This document shows, one piece after another, positions 7,533 through 17,181 of a stretch of 64,000 nucleotides of DNA. A program made the position numbers and the translations under genes. The stretch lies in the NCBI RefSeq assembly GCF_030698175.1, contig NZ_JAUYNT010000020.1, positions 62,001 to 126,000 on the forward strand. The letters are read 5' to 3'. How positions within the stretch are numbered: position 1 is the first letter of the stretch; every line of letters starts with the position of its first letter. Source of the DNA: Pseudomonas sp. GTDB lineage: Bacteria; Pseudomonadota; Gammaproteobacteria; Pseudomonadales; Pseudomonadaceae. The notes beneath the pieces are model-generated. The model was not told where the DNA came from. It ran no database searches and was given only the letters and a program-made list of their open reading frames with translations.

Positions 7533-8573
7533 TCAGCCTTGCAGCACCAGACGAATATCCGCCGCCAGCTCGTGCACCCGTGCCACCTCGGTGTCCCAGG
7601 AGCACATAAAACGCGCACCACCGTCGCCGATAAAGGTGTAAAAGCGCCAGCCACGGGCGCGCAGGGCTTCGATGGCCGGTTCCGGCATTTGCAGGAACAC
7701 GCCGTTGGCTTCCACCGGAAACATCAGGCTGAGCTGCGGGATGTCCGCGACCAACTCGGCCAATAGACGCGCACAGCTGTTGGCGTGATTGGCGTGCATG
7801 CGCCAGACGTCGTTTTGTAGCAGGCCGACCCAGGGGGCGGCGAGAAAGCGCATTTTCGAGGCCAGCTGGCCGGACTGCTTGCAGCGGTAGTCGAAGTCTT
7901 CGGCCAGTTTTTTGTTGAAGAACAAAATTGCCTCGCCGACCGCCATGCCGTTTTTGGTGCCGCCGAAACAGAGCACGTCGACACCGACCTTCCAAGTCAG
8001 TTCGGCCGGGCTGCAACCGAGAAAGGCGCAGGCATTGGCGAAACGTGCGCCGTCCATGTGCAGGTGCAGGCCCAATTCGCGGCAGGTGCTGCTAATCGCG
8101 CGCAGCTCTTCGGGGCGATACACGGTGCCGATTTCGCTGGCCTGGGTGAGGGTCACGACCCGCGGTTTGGGGTAGTGAATGTCCTGGCGCTTGCGGGCGA
8201 TTTCACCGATGGCGGCGGGCGTTAGCTTGCCGTTTTCGGTGCGCGCGGTGAGCAGCTTGGAGCCGTTGGAGAAAAACTCCGGGGCGCCACATTCGTCGGT
8301 CTCGACGTGGGCCGTCTCCGAGCAAATCACGCTGTGGTAGCTCTGGCATAACGCCGACAGTGCTAGCGAGTTGGCGGCGGTGCCGTTGAAGACGAAGAAT
8401 ACTTCGCAGTCGGTCTCGAACAGCTGGCGGAAGTGATCGGCCGCGCGGGCGGTCCATTGATCGTCGCCATAGGCGCGCTCGTGGCCGTGATTGGCCTCGG
8501 CCATGGCGGCCCAGGCTTCTGGACAGATGCCGGAATAGTTGTCACTGGCGAATTGTTGGCTCTGATCGGTCAT
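7533..8573 (-). CDS. ltaE: Low-specificity L-threonine aldolase
   Basis: 346 residues from the ATG at 8573, which has AGGAG upstream; a 21-residue longer frame has no such site. This is a fold-type I PLP enzyme: the predicted Schiff-base lysine is Lys207 in FGGTKNGMA, with DGARFAN before it and FNGTAANSLAL early on. It cleaves L-threonine or L-allo-threonine to glycine and acetaldehyde, so it feeds the same glycine pool as the neighbouring sarcosine oxidase and GlyA. In P. aeruginosa a threonine aldolase gene lies at the same place (PA5413). The call is solid; the stereospecificity cannot be read from the sequence. Confidence 0.92.
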   Translation of the reverse strand: MTDQSQQFASDNYSGICPEAWAAMAEANHGHERAYGDDQWTARAADHFRQLFETDCEVFFVFNGTAANSLALSALCQSYHSVICSETAHVETDECGAPEFFSNGSKLLTARTENGKLTPAAIGEIARKRQDIHYPKPRVVTLTQASEIGTVYRPEELRAISSTCRELGLHLHMDGARFANACAFLGCSPAELTWKVGVDVLCFGGTKNGMAVGEAILFFNKKLAEDFDYRCKQSGQLASKMRFLAAPWVGLLQNDVWRMHANHANSCARLLAELVADIPQLSLMFPVEANGVFLQMPEPAIEALRARGWRFYTFIGDGGARFMCSWDTEVARVHELAADIRLVLQG

Positions 8574-8741
8574 GCCGCGCTCCTGCTTATTTTTGGGGGC
8601 CTGGTGTATTGACTGCTGCCAACCAGGCGCGGACACCTACTCTACGACAGGATGGTTGCGTTGCGCGCGCTGTGCTGTACAAAAAACACTCAAGCGGCTG
8701 ACGGCCCCGCAGGCGCTGGGCTGTGGCCTGGGCCGCACAGC

Positions 8742-8874
8742 TTATCCACAGCTCGCTGCACAGCTTCTGTGTTTAAGTGGTTGGCTATCTTATTGAAATT
8801 GCTCGAAAAGTGATCGCCACCCGGCAAGCTCCGGGGCTGCTGGGCTGTGGCCGATGCTGTACAGCTTATCCACA
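8742..8874 (+). promoter_or_regulatory. Two TTATCCACA boxes in the ltaE-glyA intergenic region
   Basis: The 497-bp gap between ltaE and glyA has no gene. It contains two exact DnaA-box consensus words (TTATCCACA) in the same orientation at 8742-8750 and 8866-8874, each within a longer direct repeat that shares GCTGGGCTGTGGCC and ACAGCTTATCCACAG. The segment 8637-9070 must also hold the divergent ltaE and glyA promoters. No glycine riboswitch fold was recognised. The boxes are seen directly; binding by DnaA is inference. Confidence 0.6.
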
Positions 8875-9070
8875 GAAGCATCCACGGGGTTTGGGGGTAA
8901 AGCGTGCGCCGCGCTGATTTTCTGTGGGTGGGACTTGGCCCATGTCGCAAACGCACTGCCCCGTGGCGCGCATAGGCATCTGACCCCGCGGCGCCAGTCT
9001 TACCATCGTTTGCAAAGGGCAACCCCCTGACCTACACGCTTGGCGCCACGGCGCCGCTGGGAGATTCGCG

Positions 9071-10324
9071 ATGTTCAGCAAGCAAGACCAAATCCAGGGT
9101 TACGACGACGCGTTACTGGCGGCGATGAATGCCGAGGAAACCCGGCAAGAGCACCATATCGAGCTGATCGCTTCGGAAAACTATTGCAGCAAGCGGGTCA
9201 TGCAGGCCCAGGGCAGCGGGCTGACCAACAAGTACGCCGAAGGTTATCCGGGCAAGCGTTACTACGGCGGTTGCGAGCATGTGGATGTGGTCGAGCAACT
9301 GGCCATCGACCGCGCCAAGCAACTGTTCGGCGCCGATTACGCCAACGTCCAGCCGCACTCAGGCAGCCAAGCCAACGCGGCGGTCTATCTGGCGCTGTTG
9401 CAAGCCGGCGATACTGTGCTGGGCATGAGCCTGGCCCACGGCGGCCATTTGACCCACGGCGCCAAAGTGAGTTTTTCCGGCAAGCTGTATAACGCCGTGC
9501 AGTACGGCATCGACAGCAAAACCGGTTTGATCGACTACGACGAAGTCGAGCGCCTGGCGGTTGAATGCCAGCCAAAGATGATCATTGCCGGCTTCTCGGC
9601 CTACTCCAAGACCTTGGATTTCCCACGTTTTCGCGCCATTGCCGACAAGGTCGGTGCCTATCTGTTTGTCGACATGGCCCACGTCGCCGGCCTAGTCGCG
9701 GCTGGCTTGTACCCCAACCCGCTGCCTTACGCCGACGTAGTCACCACCACCACCCACAAGACCCTGCGCGGTCCCCGTGGCGGCTTGATTCTGGCCAAGG
9801 CCAACCCAGATCTGGAGAAGAAGCTGCAATCGGCGGTGTTCCCCGGCGGTCAGGGCGGCCCGCTGATGCACGTGATCGCCGCCAAGGCGGTGTGCTTCAA
9901 GGAAGCTTTGGAGCCGGCCTTTAAGGTCTATCAGCAGCAGGTGATTGATAACGCCCAGGCGATGGCCAAGGTGTTTATCGAACGCGGCTACGACGTGGTG
10001 TCCGGCGGTACCGACAACCACCTGTTTCTGGTCAGCCTGATCCGCCAGGGCCTGACCGGCAAAGACGCCGACGCCGCCCTGGGGCGTGCCGGCATCACCG
10101 TCAACAAGAACGCCGTACCAAATGACCCGCAGTCGCCGTTCGTGACCTCCGGCCTGCGCATAGGCACCCCGGCGATTACCACGCGCGGCTTTAAAGTGGC
10201 GCAGAGCATCGAGCTGGCCGGCTGGATCTGCGACATCCTCGACCACCTCGGCGATGCCGATGTCGAGGCCATAGTCGCCCGCCAAGCGGCGGCGCTGTGC
10301 GCGGAATATCCGGTTTACCGCTGA
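9071..10324 (+). CDS. glyA: Serine hydroxymethyltransferase
   Basis: 417 residues, the usual GlyA length. The PLP lysine is Lys230 in [14 protein letters not shown]. The conserved starts ELIASENY and [18 protein letters not shown] and the motif DMAHVAGL are present. It interconverts glycine plus 5,10-methylene-THF with serine plus THF. Beside the sox genes it should turn sarcosine-derived glycine and C1 units into serine, as for glyA1 of P. aeruginosa. GGGAG lies ten bases before the ATG. A repeat hairpin separates it from soxB, but the spacing still allows a shared transcript. Confidence 0.97.
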   Translation: MFSKQDQIQGYDDALLAAMNAEETRQEHHIELIASENYCSKRVMQAQGSGLTNKYAEGYPGKRYYGGCEHVDVVEQLAIDRAKQLFGADYANVQPHSGSQANAAVYLALLQAGDTVLGMSLAHGGHLTHGAKVSFSGKLYNAVQYGIDSKTGLIDYDEVERLAVECQPKMIIAGFSAYSKTLDFPRFRAIADKVGAYLFVDMAHVAGLVAAGLYPNPLPYADVVTTTTHKTLRGPRGGLILAKANPDLEKKLQSAVFPGGQGGPLMHVIAAKAVCFKEALEPAFKVYQQQVIDNAQAMAKVFIERGYDVVSGGTDNHLFLVSLIRQGLTGKDADAALGRAGITVNKNAVPNDPQSPFVTSGLRIGTPAITTRGFKVAQSIELAGWICDILDHLGDADVEAIVARQAAALCAEYPVYR

Positions 10325-10396
10325 GTTTCGATACGGTTCGTGGGGTGGGCCGAAGGCGCCACCAGCGTCCAGGCGCAGGGTGCCATCCGCCGCTGC

Positions 10397-10433
10397 GGTG
10401 GGTTACGCCGCTTCGCGGCTAACCCACCCTACG
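10397..10433. repeat. GGGTTA/TAACCC hairpin repeat between glyA and soxB
   Basis: GGTGGGTTA (10397-10405) pairs with TAACCCACC (10420-10428) around CGCCGCTTCGCGGC, which itself can pair. The same kind of repeat (GTAGGnTGGGTTA ... TAACCCAnCCTAC) occurs at 39175-39270, 49025-49203 and 52058-52223. It sits about 40 bp before the soxB start and could act as a transcript-processing or attenuation hairpin. Confidence 0.7.
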
Positions 10434-10474
10434 TTCTGCGCAAAGACAATTTTTACGTATCAGGAGTCCCACTG

Positions 10475-11725
10475 ATGCAACATTATTCCGGCTTCGGCCT
10501 GTTCAAACACGCGCTTAGCCACAACGAAAACTGGCAGCGCATGTGGCGTAATCCCACGCCCAAGCCGGTGTATGACGTGGTGATTGTCGGCGGTGGCGGC
10601 CATGGTCTGGCCACCGCTTACTACCTGGCCAAGGTGCACGGCATCACCAATGTGGCGGTGGTCGAGAAGGGCTGGCTGGGCGGCGGGAATACCGCGCGCA
10701 ACACCACCATCGTCCGTTCCAACTACCTGTGGGATGAGTCGGCGCAGATCTACGAGCACGCGATGAAGCTCTGGGAAGGGCTGTCGCAAGACATCAACTA
10801 CAACGTCATGTACTCGCCGCGCGGGGTGTTCAACCTCGGCCACTCGCTGCAAGACATGCGCGACATCGAGCGGCGGGTCAGCGCCAACCGCCTGAACGGC
10901 ATCGACGGCGAAGTGCTAAATGCCAAAGAAGTCGAGTCGATGATCCCCTACATGGATTGCTCGAAGAACACCCGTTACCCGGTGATGGGTGCGTCTTTGC
11001 AACGCCGTGGTGGGGTGGCCCGCCACGATGCGGTCGCCTGGGGCTATGCCCGCGCTGCCGATGCCCTGGGTGTGGACCTGATTCAACAAACCGAAGTGAC
11101 CGGTTTCCGTAAGGAAAACGGCGTGGTGATTGGCGTCGAAACCAATCGCGGTTTTATCGGTGGCAAGCGCGTCGGCGTGGTCACCGCCGGTAACTCCGGA
11201 CATATGGCGATGCTCGCCGGTTTCCGTCTGCCACTGGAATCCCATCCGTTGCAGGCACTGGTCTCCGAGCCGATCAAGCCGATCATCGACAGCGTGATTA
11301 TGTCCAACGCCGTGCATGGCTATATCAGCCAGTCGGACAAAGGCGACCTGGTTATCGGTGCCGGTATCGACGGCTACAACGGTTACGGCCAGCGCGGTTC
11401 CTACCCGACTATCGAACACACCCTGCAAGCCATCGTCGAGTTGTTCCCGGTGCTGTCGCGGGTGCGGATGAACCGTCAGTGGGGCGGCATCGTCGACACC
11501 TCGCCGGACGCCTGCCCGATCATCAGCAAAACCCCGGTGCCGAATCTGTTCTTCAACTGCGGCTGGGGCACCGGTGGCTTCAAAGCCACGCCGGGTTCGG
11601 GGCATGTGTTTGCCGCCAGCCTCGCCACTGGCGAAATGCACGACCTGGCCAAGCCATTCTCCATGGACCGTTTCTATACCGGTGCCTTGATCGACGAGCA
11701 CGGCGCCGCCGGCGTCGCCCACTAA
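10475..11725 (+). CDS. soxB: Sarcosine oxidase beta subunit
   Basis: 416 residues from the ATG at 10475, preceded by CAGGAG; the longer frame to 10340 reads through a repeat and is not used. The dinucleotide-binding motif VVIVGGGGHGLATAYYL is near residue 30, and the rest is a DAO-type flavoprotein fold. The beta subunit carries the oxidative site of the heterotetrameric enzyme, which converts sarcosine to glycine and delivers the methyl group to THF. The order soxB-D-A-G is the standard operon order. In P. aeruginosa this operon is induced through SouR/GbdR-type regulators, which are not in this window. Confidence 0.96.
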   Translation: MQHYSGFGLFKHALSHNENWQRMWRNPTPKPVYDVVIVGGGGHGLATAYYLAKVHGITNVAVVEKGWLGGGNTARNTTIVRSNYLWDESAQIYEHAMKLWEGLSQDINYNVMYSPRGVFNLGHSLQDMRDIERRVSANRLNGIDGEVLNAKEVESMIPYMDCSKNTRYPVMGASLQRRGGVARHDAVAWGYARAADALGVDLIQQTEVTGFRKENGVVIGVETNRGFIGGKRVGVVTAGNSGHMAMLAGFRLPLESHPLQALVSEPIKPIIDSVIMSNAVHGYISQSDKGDLVIGAGIDGYNGYGQRGSYPTIEHTLQAIVELFPVLSRVRMNRQWGGIVDTSPDACPIISKTPVPNLFFNCGWGTGGFKATPGSGHVFAASLATGEMHDLAKPFSMDRFYTGALIDEHGAAGVAH

Positions 11726-11742
11726 CAGAAGGAAAATTCAGC

Positions 11743-12087
11743 ATGCTTAATATCTTCTGTCCCCATTGTGGCGAGTCGCGCTCCGAAGAGGAATTTCACG
11801 CCGCCGGCCAGGCGCATATCCCGCGCCCGCTCGACCCGAATGCCTGCACCGATCAGGAGTGGGGCGACTATCTGTTTTTTCGCGATAACCCACGGGGTTT
11901 GCACCACGAGCTGTGGATTCACGCCGCCGGTTGCCGCCAGTACTTCAATGCCACCCGCCATACGGTCAGTTACCAGATTCACGAGACCTACAAGATCGGC
12001 GAGCGGCCCAGCGTCACCGCCCCAGCCAAGAGCGCTGCCGTTAGCAATGCTGCCAGTGCAAGTCCAGTTGCAGGAGTTAAGGCATGA
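11743..12087 (+). CDS. soxD: Sarcosine oxidase delta subunit
   Basis: 114 residues. The zinc-binding N-terminus reads FCPHCGESRSEEEF, followed by the conserved EWGDYLFFRDNPRG and ELWIHAAGCRQYFNATR. SoxD is a small structural subunit that holds a zinc ion and contacts alpha and beta. The C-terminal 20 residues are low-complexity Ala/Ser/Val. The start has GAAGGAAAA upstream, and its stop overlaps the soxA start by 4 bp (ATGA). Confidence 0.96.
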   Translation: MLNIFCPHCGESRSEEEFHAAGQAHIPRPLDPNACTDQEWGDYLFFRDNPRGLHHELWIHAAGCRQYFNATRHTVSYQIHETYKIGERPSVTAPAKSAAVSNAASASPVAGVKA

Positions 12088-15000
12088 GCCAGATCAATCG
12101 TCTGTCCAGCGGTGGGCGGATCAACCGCAGCAAACCGCTGAGTTTTATCTTCAACGGCGAGCAGTATCAGGGCTTTGCCGGCGACTCGCTGGCGGCGGCC
12201 TTGCTGGCCAATGGCGTCGACATCATCGGCCGCAGCTTCAAGTACTCACGGCCCCGCGGCATAGTCGCGGCCGGCAGCGAAGAGCCGAACGCGGTGCTGC
12301 AGATCGGCTCCACTGAAGCCGCGCAGATCCCCAACGTGCGCGCCACCCAGCAGGCGCTGTACAGCGGCCTGGTGGCCACCAGCGTGAACGGTTGGCCCAG
12401 CGTCAATAACGACCTGATGGGCATTCTCGGCAAGGTCGGCGGCCAGATGATGGCGCCGGGGTTCTACTACAAGACCTTTATGTATCCACAGTCGATGTGG
12501 ATGACTTACGAGAAATACATCCGCAAGGCCGCAGGTTTGGGTCGTGCGCCGAAAGAGCTGGACCCCGACAGCTACGACTACCTCAACCAGCACTGCGACG
12601 TGCTGGTGGTCGGCGGCGGTGCGGCCGGTTTGATCGCAGCGCTTGCTGCCGCCCGCAGCGGCGCCCGGGTGATTCTCGCCGATGAGCAGGAAGAGTTTGG
12701 CGGCACCTTGCTCGACAGCCGCGAAACCCTGGATGGCAAACCGGCCTCTGTATGGGTCGAGAAAGTCGTCGCCGAATTAGCCGCCATGGCTAACGTCACT
12801 CTGTTGCCACGGGCCACGGTGAACGGTTACCACGACCATAACTTCCTGACCATTCACGAACGGCGCACCGATCACCTGGCGGAACTGGCCCCGTCGCGGC
12901 ATCTCGGTGAAGTGCGCCAGCGCATGCACCGCGTGCGCGCCAAGTATGTGGTGCTGGCCGCCGGCGCCCACGAGCGGCCGCTGGTGTACGGCAACAACGA
13001 TGCGCCGGGCAATATGCTCGCCGGCGCGGTGTCGACCTACGTGCGCCGTTATGGCGTGGCACCGGGCAAACAGCTGGTGCTGTCGACCACCAACGATTAC
13101 GCCTATCGGGTCGCATTGGACTGGCTCGAAGCCGGCCTGCAGGTGGTGGCCATCGCCGATGCCCGCAGCAATCCACGCGGCACCTGGGTCGAGTTGGCGC
13201 GGGCCAAAGGCATCCGTATTTTGACCTCCAGTGCAGTGATCGAAACCCGTGGCAGCAAGCGCGTCAGCGCGGCGCGGGTGGCGGCCATCGATCCGCTGGC
13301 GCATAAAGTGACCAGCCCCGGCGAATGGCTGGAGTGCGATCTGGTGGCGACTTCCGGTGGTTACAGCCCGGTGGTCCACCTGGCCTCGCATCTGGGCGGC
13401 AAGCCGACCTGGAACGCCGATATGCTCGGCTTCGTGCCCGGCGAAGGTTTCCAGCAGCGGGTCTGCACCGGCGCCATGAACGGCGTGCTGAGCCTCGACG
13501 CGGTGCTGGCCGATGGCTTGGCAGCCGGGATCAAGGCTGCCGCCGAGGCCGGCTTCAGCGCCTCGACATTGCCACTGCCACAAACCGAAGTGCTGGTCCA
13601 AGAAGCGAGCCTGGCGCTGTTTCAGGTGCCCCACGACAAGCCGACGGCGCGTGCGCCCAAGCAGTTTGTCGACCTGCAAAACGACGTTACCGCCGCCGGT
13701 ATCGAGCTGGCCACCCGCGAGGGCTTCGAGTCGGTCGAGCACGTCAAACGCTACACCGCCCTGGGTTTTGGTACCGATCAAGGCAAGCTGGGCAATATCA
13801 ACGGCCTGGCGATTGCCGCCCGCTCCTTAGGCATCAGCATCGCCGAGATGGGCACCACCATGTTCCGCCCCAACTACACGCCGGTGACCTTCGGCGCGGT
13901 GGGTGGGCGCAACTGCGGCGCGTTGTTTGAGCCGGTGCGTTACACCGCGCTGCACGCCTGGCACCTGAAAAATGCCGCCGAGTTTGAAGACGTCGGCCAA
14001 TGGAAGCGCCCTTGGTACTTTCCGCAAAAGGGTGAAGACCTGCATGCCGCAGTAGGCCGCGAGTGCCAAGCAGTGCGCGACAGCGTCGGCCTGCTGGATG
14101 CTTCGACCCTGGGCAAAATCGACATTCAGGGCCCGGACGCCCGCGAGTTCCTCAACCGCATCTACAGCAATGCCTGGACCAAACTGGATGTGGGCAAGGC
14201 CCGCTACGGCCTGATGTGCAAAGAAGACGGCATGGTCTTCGACGACGGCGTGACCGCCTGTTTGGCCGACAACCACTTCCTGATGACCACCACCACCGGC
14301 GGCGCGGCGCGGGTCATGCAATGGCTGGAGATTTATCACCAGACCGAATGGCCAGACCTCAAGGTGTACTTCACCTCGGTCACCGACCATTGGGCGACCA
14401 TGACCCTGTCCGGCCCCAACAGCCGCAAGCTGCTGGCGCAGGTGACGGATATCGATCTGGATAAGGAAGGCTTCCCCTTCATGACCTGGAAGGAAGGCCT
14501 GGTCGGCGGCGTGCCGGCGCGGGTGTTCCGCATCTCCTTTACCGGCGAGCTGAGCTACGAGGTCAACGTGCAGGCCGACTACGCCATGGGCGTGCTGGAG
14601 AAAATCGTCGAGGCCGGCAAACAGTACAACCTGACCCCCTACGGCACCGAGACCATGCACGTACTGCGGGCCGAGAAGGGCTTCATCATCGTCGGCCAAG
14701 ACACTGACGGCTCCATGACCCCGGACGACCTGAACATGGGCTGGTGTGTCGGTCGCACCAAGCCGTTCTCCTGGATCGGCTGGCGCGGGATGAACCGGGA
14801 AGACTGCGTGCGCGACCAGCGCAAACAGTTGGTCGGGCTCAAGCCGGTCGACCCCAAGTTCGTGCTGCCGGAAGGCGCGCAACTGGTGTTCGACCGCCAG
14901 CAGCAGATCCCCATGGCCATGGTCGGCCACGTCACCTCCAGCTACTACAGCGCCAGTCTCGGTTACAGCTTCGCCTTGGCGCTGGTCAAAGGCGGCCTCA

Positions 15001-15110
15001 AGCGCATCGGTGAGAAGGTGTTCGCGCCGCTGGTGGACGGCCGAATGATGGAGGCGGAAATCGTCTCCTCGGTGTTCTTCGACCCCAAAGGCGAGCAGCA
15101 GAATATTTGA
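12084..15110 (+). CDS. soxA: Sarcosine oxidase alpha subunit
   Basis: 1008 residues, the expected size for the tetrameric enzyme. The N-terminal part has the 2Fe-2S-like beta-grasp fold without cluster cysteines (FIFNGEQYQGFAGDSLAAALLANG). The middle part has the NAD-binding motif VLVVGGGAAGLIAALAAARSG (about residues 173-193), and the C-terminal 380 residues are an aminomethyltransferase (GcvT-like) domain with folate-binding character. It channels the sarcosine methyl group to 5,10-methylene-THF. It overlaps soxD by 4 bp. Confidence 0.97.
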   Translation: MSQINRLSSGGRINRSKPLSFIFNGEQYQGFAGDSLAAALLANGVDIIGRSFKYSRPRGIVAAGSEEPNAVLQIGSTEAAQIPNVRATQQALYSGLVATSVNGWPSVNNDLMGILGKVGGQMMAPGFYYKTFMYPQSMWMTYEKYIRKAAGLGRAPKELDPDSYDYLNQHCDVLVVGGGAAGLIAALAAARSGARVILADEQEEFGGTLLDSRETLDGKPASVWVEKVVAELAAMANVTLLPRATVNGYHDHNFLTIHERRTDHLAELAPSRHLGEVRQRMHRVRAKYVVLAAGAHERPLVYGNNDAPGNMLAGAVSTYVRRYGVAPGKQLVLSTTNDYAYRVALDWLEAGLQVVAIADARSNPRGTWVELARAKGIRILTSSAVIETRGSKRVSAARVAAIDPLAHKVTSPGEWLECDLVATSGGYSPVVHLASHLGGKPTWNADMLGFVPGEGFQQRVCTGAMNGVLSLDAVLADGLAAGIKAAAEAGFSASTLPLPQTEVLVQEASLALFQVPHDKPTARAPKQFVDLQNDVTAAGIELATREGFESVEHVKRYTALGFGTDQGKLGNINGLAIAARSLGISIAEMGTTMFRPNYTPVTFGAVGGRNCGALFEPVRYTALHAWHLKNAAEFEDVGQWKRPWYFPQKGEDLHAAVGRECQAVRDSVGLLDASTLGKIDIQGPDAREFLNRIYSNAWTKLDVGKARYGLMCKEDGMVFDDGVTACLADNHFLMTTTTGGAARVMQWLEIYHQTEWPDLKVYFTSVTDHWATMTLSGPNSRKLLAQVTDIDLDKEGFPFMTWKEGLVGGVPARVFRISFTGELSYEVNVQADYAMGVLEKIVEAGKQYNLTPYGTETMHVLRAEKGFIIVGQDTDGSMTPDDLNMGWCVGRTKPFSWIGWRGMNREDCVRDQRKQLVGLKPVDPKFVLPEGAQLVFDRQQQIPMAMVGHVTSSYYSASLGYSFALALVKGGLKRIGEKVFAPLVDGRMMEAEIVSSVFFDPKGEQQNI

Positions 15111-15179
15111 GTCACGCCGTCGCCGGCCTTGGGCTGGCGGACGGCGCAGAACCTTGACCGACTTAGAACAGGCACAACC

Positions 15180-15809
15180 ATGAGCGCGATCAATCAGTAC
15201 CTACAACGTCCCACCACCGCCCCCGCCGAGTCGCCGCTGCATCACGCCGGGCTCGATGAACTGGCCGGCAAAGGCAAGAAGAGCGCCGGCATCCGCTTGC
15301 GCGAGAAGAAACTGCTCGGCCATCTGACCCTGCGCGGCGATGGTCACGATGCGGCCTTTGCCGCCGGTGTAGAAAAAGCCACCGGGATGCCACTGCCTAG
15401 CGCGCTGCAACTGGTCAGTCAGGGCGACAGCTCACTGCAATGGCTAGGGCCGGATGAGTGGCTGCTGATAGTGCCGAGCGGTGAAGAGTTTGCCGCCGAA
15501 CAACGGCTGCGGACTGCCCTCGAAGGCCAGCATATCCAGGTGGTCAACGTCAGCGGTGGCCAGACCATTCTTGAACTGAGCGGTGCCAAGGTTCGCGAGC
15601 TGCTGATGAAGTCCACCAGCTACGACGTGCACCCGAATAACTTCCCGGTCGGCAAAGCGGTCGGCACCGTGTTTGCCAAGTCGCAACTGGTGATCCGCCA
15701 CACCGGCGAAGAGACCTGGGAGCTGTTGGTGCGCCGCAGCTTTAGCGACTACTTCTGGCTGTGGCTGCAAGACGCCAGCCGCGAGTACGGGCTGGCGGTG
15801 GAGGCTTAA
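15180..15809 (+). CDS. soxG: Sarcosine oxidase gamma subunit
   Basis: 209 residues from the ATG at 15180. The gene starts 69 bp after soxA, and the frame to 15129 is not preferred. The protein resembles a truncated GcvT domain: QWLGPDEWLLIVPSG, VNVSGGQTILELSG and the conserved VGTVFAKSQLVIRH with ETWELLVRRSFSDYFW. SoxG is the structural gamma subunit of heterotetrameric sarcosine oxidase. It is the last gene of the sox operon before a REP array. Confidence 0.95.
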   Translation: MSAINQYLQRPTTAPAESPLHHAGLDELAGKGKKSAGIRLREKKLLGHLTLRGDGHDAAFAAGVEKATGMPLPSALQLVSQGDSSLQWLGPDEWLLIVPSGEEFAAEQRLRTALEGQHIQVVNVSGGQTILELSGAKVRELLMKSTSYDVHPNNFPVGKAVGTVFAKSQLVIRHTGEETWELLVRRSFSDYFWLWLQDASREYGLAVEA

Positions 15810-15832
15810 CAGCGGCCGGATGGCGATGCTTG

Positions 15833-16121
15833 TGTAGGAGCGGATTTATCCGCGAAAAGTCTCGAGAGCGAGATTAATCCTTGAGTCTTGCGCTGCTTCT
15901 TAGCTCGCATCGCGGATAAATCCGCTCCTACAGGTTTGCATGCGGTTTCGAGTTTTAGGTTTTTTTGTAGGAGCGGATTTATCCGCGAAAAGTCTCGAGG
16001 GCGAGATCAGGCCTTGAGTTTTGCGCTGCTTCTTCAATCGCATCGCGGATAAATCCGCTCCTACAAGGGTTGTATGCGGTTTCGAGTTTTAGGTTATTTG
16101 TAGGAGCGGATTTATCCGCGA
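15833..16121. repeat. Tandem REPIN array (two 133-bp units plus a terminal REP)
   Basis: REP copies alternate in orientation at 15833-15855, 15910-15932, 15966-15988, 16043-16065 and 16099-16121. The sequence from 15833 to 15965 repeats almost exactly as 15966-16098, including TGCGCTGCTTCTT and GCGGTTTCGAGTTTTAGG, so the array is a tandem duplication of one REP pair plus spacers. It fills most of the 501-bp soxG-purU gap; no gene is seen. Confidence 0.92.
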
Positions 16122-16160
16122 TAGGGCTGTGAGCCGCGCCGCAAGGCTCGGATGCGGAGA

Positions 16161-16240
16161 GCGCATCGCGGGCGGCAGCCGTTCCATACGGCTTGCCGCA
16201 TTTCCCACCTCCATGTGGGTCGCTAAAGCCCCTCCTACAA
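16161..16240. repeat. Left copy of an inverted repeat bracketing purU
   Basis: An 80-bp segment running through GCCGTTCCATACGGC and CCCACCTCCATGTGGG to CTCCTACAA. It matches the reverse complement of 17182-17258 nearly base for base. Each copy contains two small hairpins and fades into REP sequence. The next coding start is purU at 16311. Confidence 0.88.
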
Positions 16241-16310
16241 GGTTGTGCATAGATTCGGTTTTCTGCGTTTGGCCAAGCCTGCGCGAGAAGCCACTTCAGG
16301 AGTCAACGCG

Positions 16311-17168
16311 ATGAGTCGTACCCCCGATACCTGGATTCTCACCGCCGCGTGCCCCAGCGTGCTCGGCACCGTGGATGCGGTCACCCGTTACCTGTTCGAG
16401 CAGGGTTGCTACGTCACCGAACACCATTCGTTTGATGATCGCTTGTCGGGACTGTTCTTTATTCGGGTCGAATTTCGCCAGCCAGCGGATTTTGCCGAGC
16501 GCCAGTTCCGTGATGGCCTGGCCGAGCGGGTCGCAGGCTTTGCCATGGAGTTTGAACTGACTCCGCCGAACTACCGCAGCAAGGTGGTGATCATGGTCTC
16601 CAAGGCCGATCACTGCCTGAATGACTTGCTCTATCGCCAGCGCATCGGCCAGTTGCCGATGGACATAGTGGCGGTGGTGTCCAATCACCCCGATCTCGAA
16701 CCGCTGGCCCGCTGGCACGATATTCCCTATCACCACTTCGCCCTCGACCCGAATGACAAGGCCGGGCAAGAGCGCAAGGTGCTGCAGGTGATCGAAGACA
16801 GCGGCGCCGAACTGGTGATCCTCGCCCGCTATATGCAAGTGCTGTCGCCGGAGCTGTGCCGCAAGCTGGATGGCCGCGCGATCAATATCCACCACTCGCT
16901 GCTGCCTGGCTTCAAGGGCGCCAAGCCTTACCACCAGGCCTATCAGAAGGGCGTCAAGCTGGTCGGCGCCACCGCCCACTACATCAATAACGACCTGGAC
17001 GAAGGGCCGATCATCGCCCAGGCGGTGGAGACCGTGGACCACACCGACTACCCCGAAGACCTGATCGCCAAGGGCCGCGATATCGAGTGCCTGACCCTGG
17101 CCAAAGCCATCGGCTACCACCTCGAACGGCGGGTGTTTCTTAACGCCAACCGCACCGTGGTGCTTTAA
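16311..17168 (+). CDS. purU: Formyltetrahydrofolate deformylase
   Basis: 285 residues from the ATG at 16311 (CAGGAG upstream). An N-terminal ACT domain (about residues 1-80, ILTAACPSVLGTVDAVTRYL) is followed by the formyltransferase-like catalytic domain with the conserved NIHHSLLPGFKGAKPYHQAY, ATAHYINNDLDEGPII and VEHTD-like VDHTDYPEDL. It hydrolyses 10-formyl-THF to THF plus formate, regenerating THF for sarcosine breakdown. P. aeruginosa has a purU paralogue at this position (purU2). An inverted repeat encloses the gene on both sides. Confidence 0.95.
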   Translation: MSRTPDTWILTAACPSVLGTVDAVTRYLFEQGCYVTEHHSFDDRLSGLFFIRVEFRQPADFAERQFRDGLAERVAGFAMEFELTPPNYRSKVVIMVSKADHCLNDLLYRQRIGQLPMDIVAVVSNHPDLEPLARWHDIPYHHFALDPNDKAGQERKVLQVIEDSGAELVILARYMQVLSPELCRKLDGRAINIHHSLLPGFKGAKPYHQAYQKGVKLVGATAHYINNDLDEGPIIAQAVETVDHTDYPEDLIAKGRDIECLTLAKAIGYHLERRVFLNANRTVVL

Positions 17169-17181
17169 GAGTCGCGGTTAA

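Noticed and set aside
8637..9070. Possible replication origin because of DnaA boxes
   Set aside because: Only two boxes, no AT-rich unwinding region, and no dnaA, rpmH or parAB nearby.
8637..9070. Possible glycine riboswitch upstream of glyA
   Set aside because: I could not find the tandem aptamer core by eye; a covariance-model search would be needed.
12777..14930. Long minus-strand frames opposite soxA
   Set aside because: Shadows caused by strong third-position GC; soxA is intact and conserved on the plus strand.
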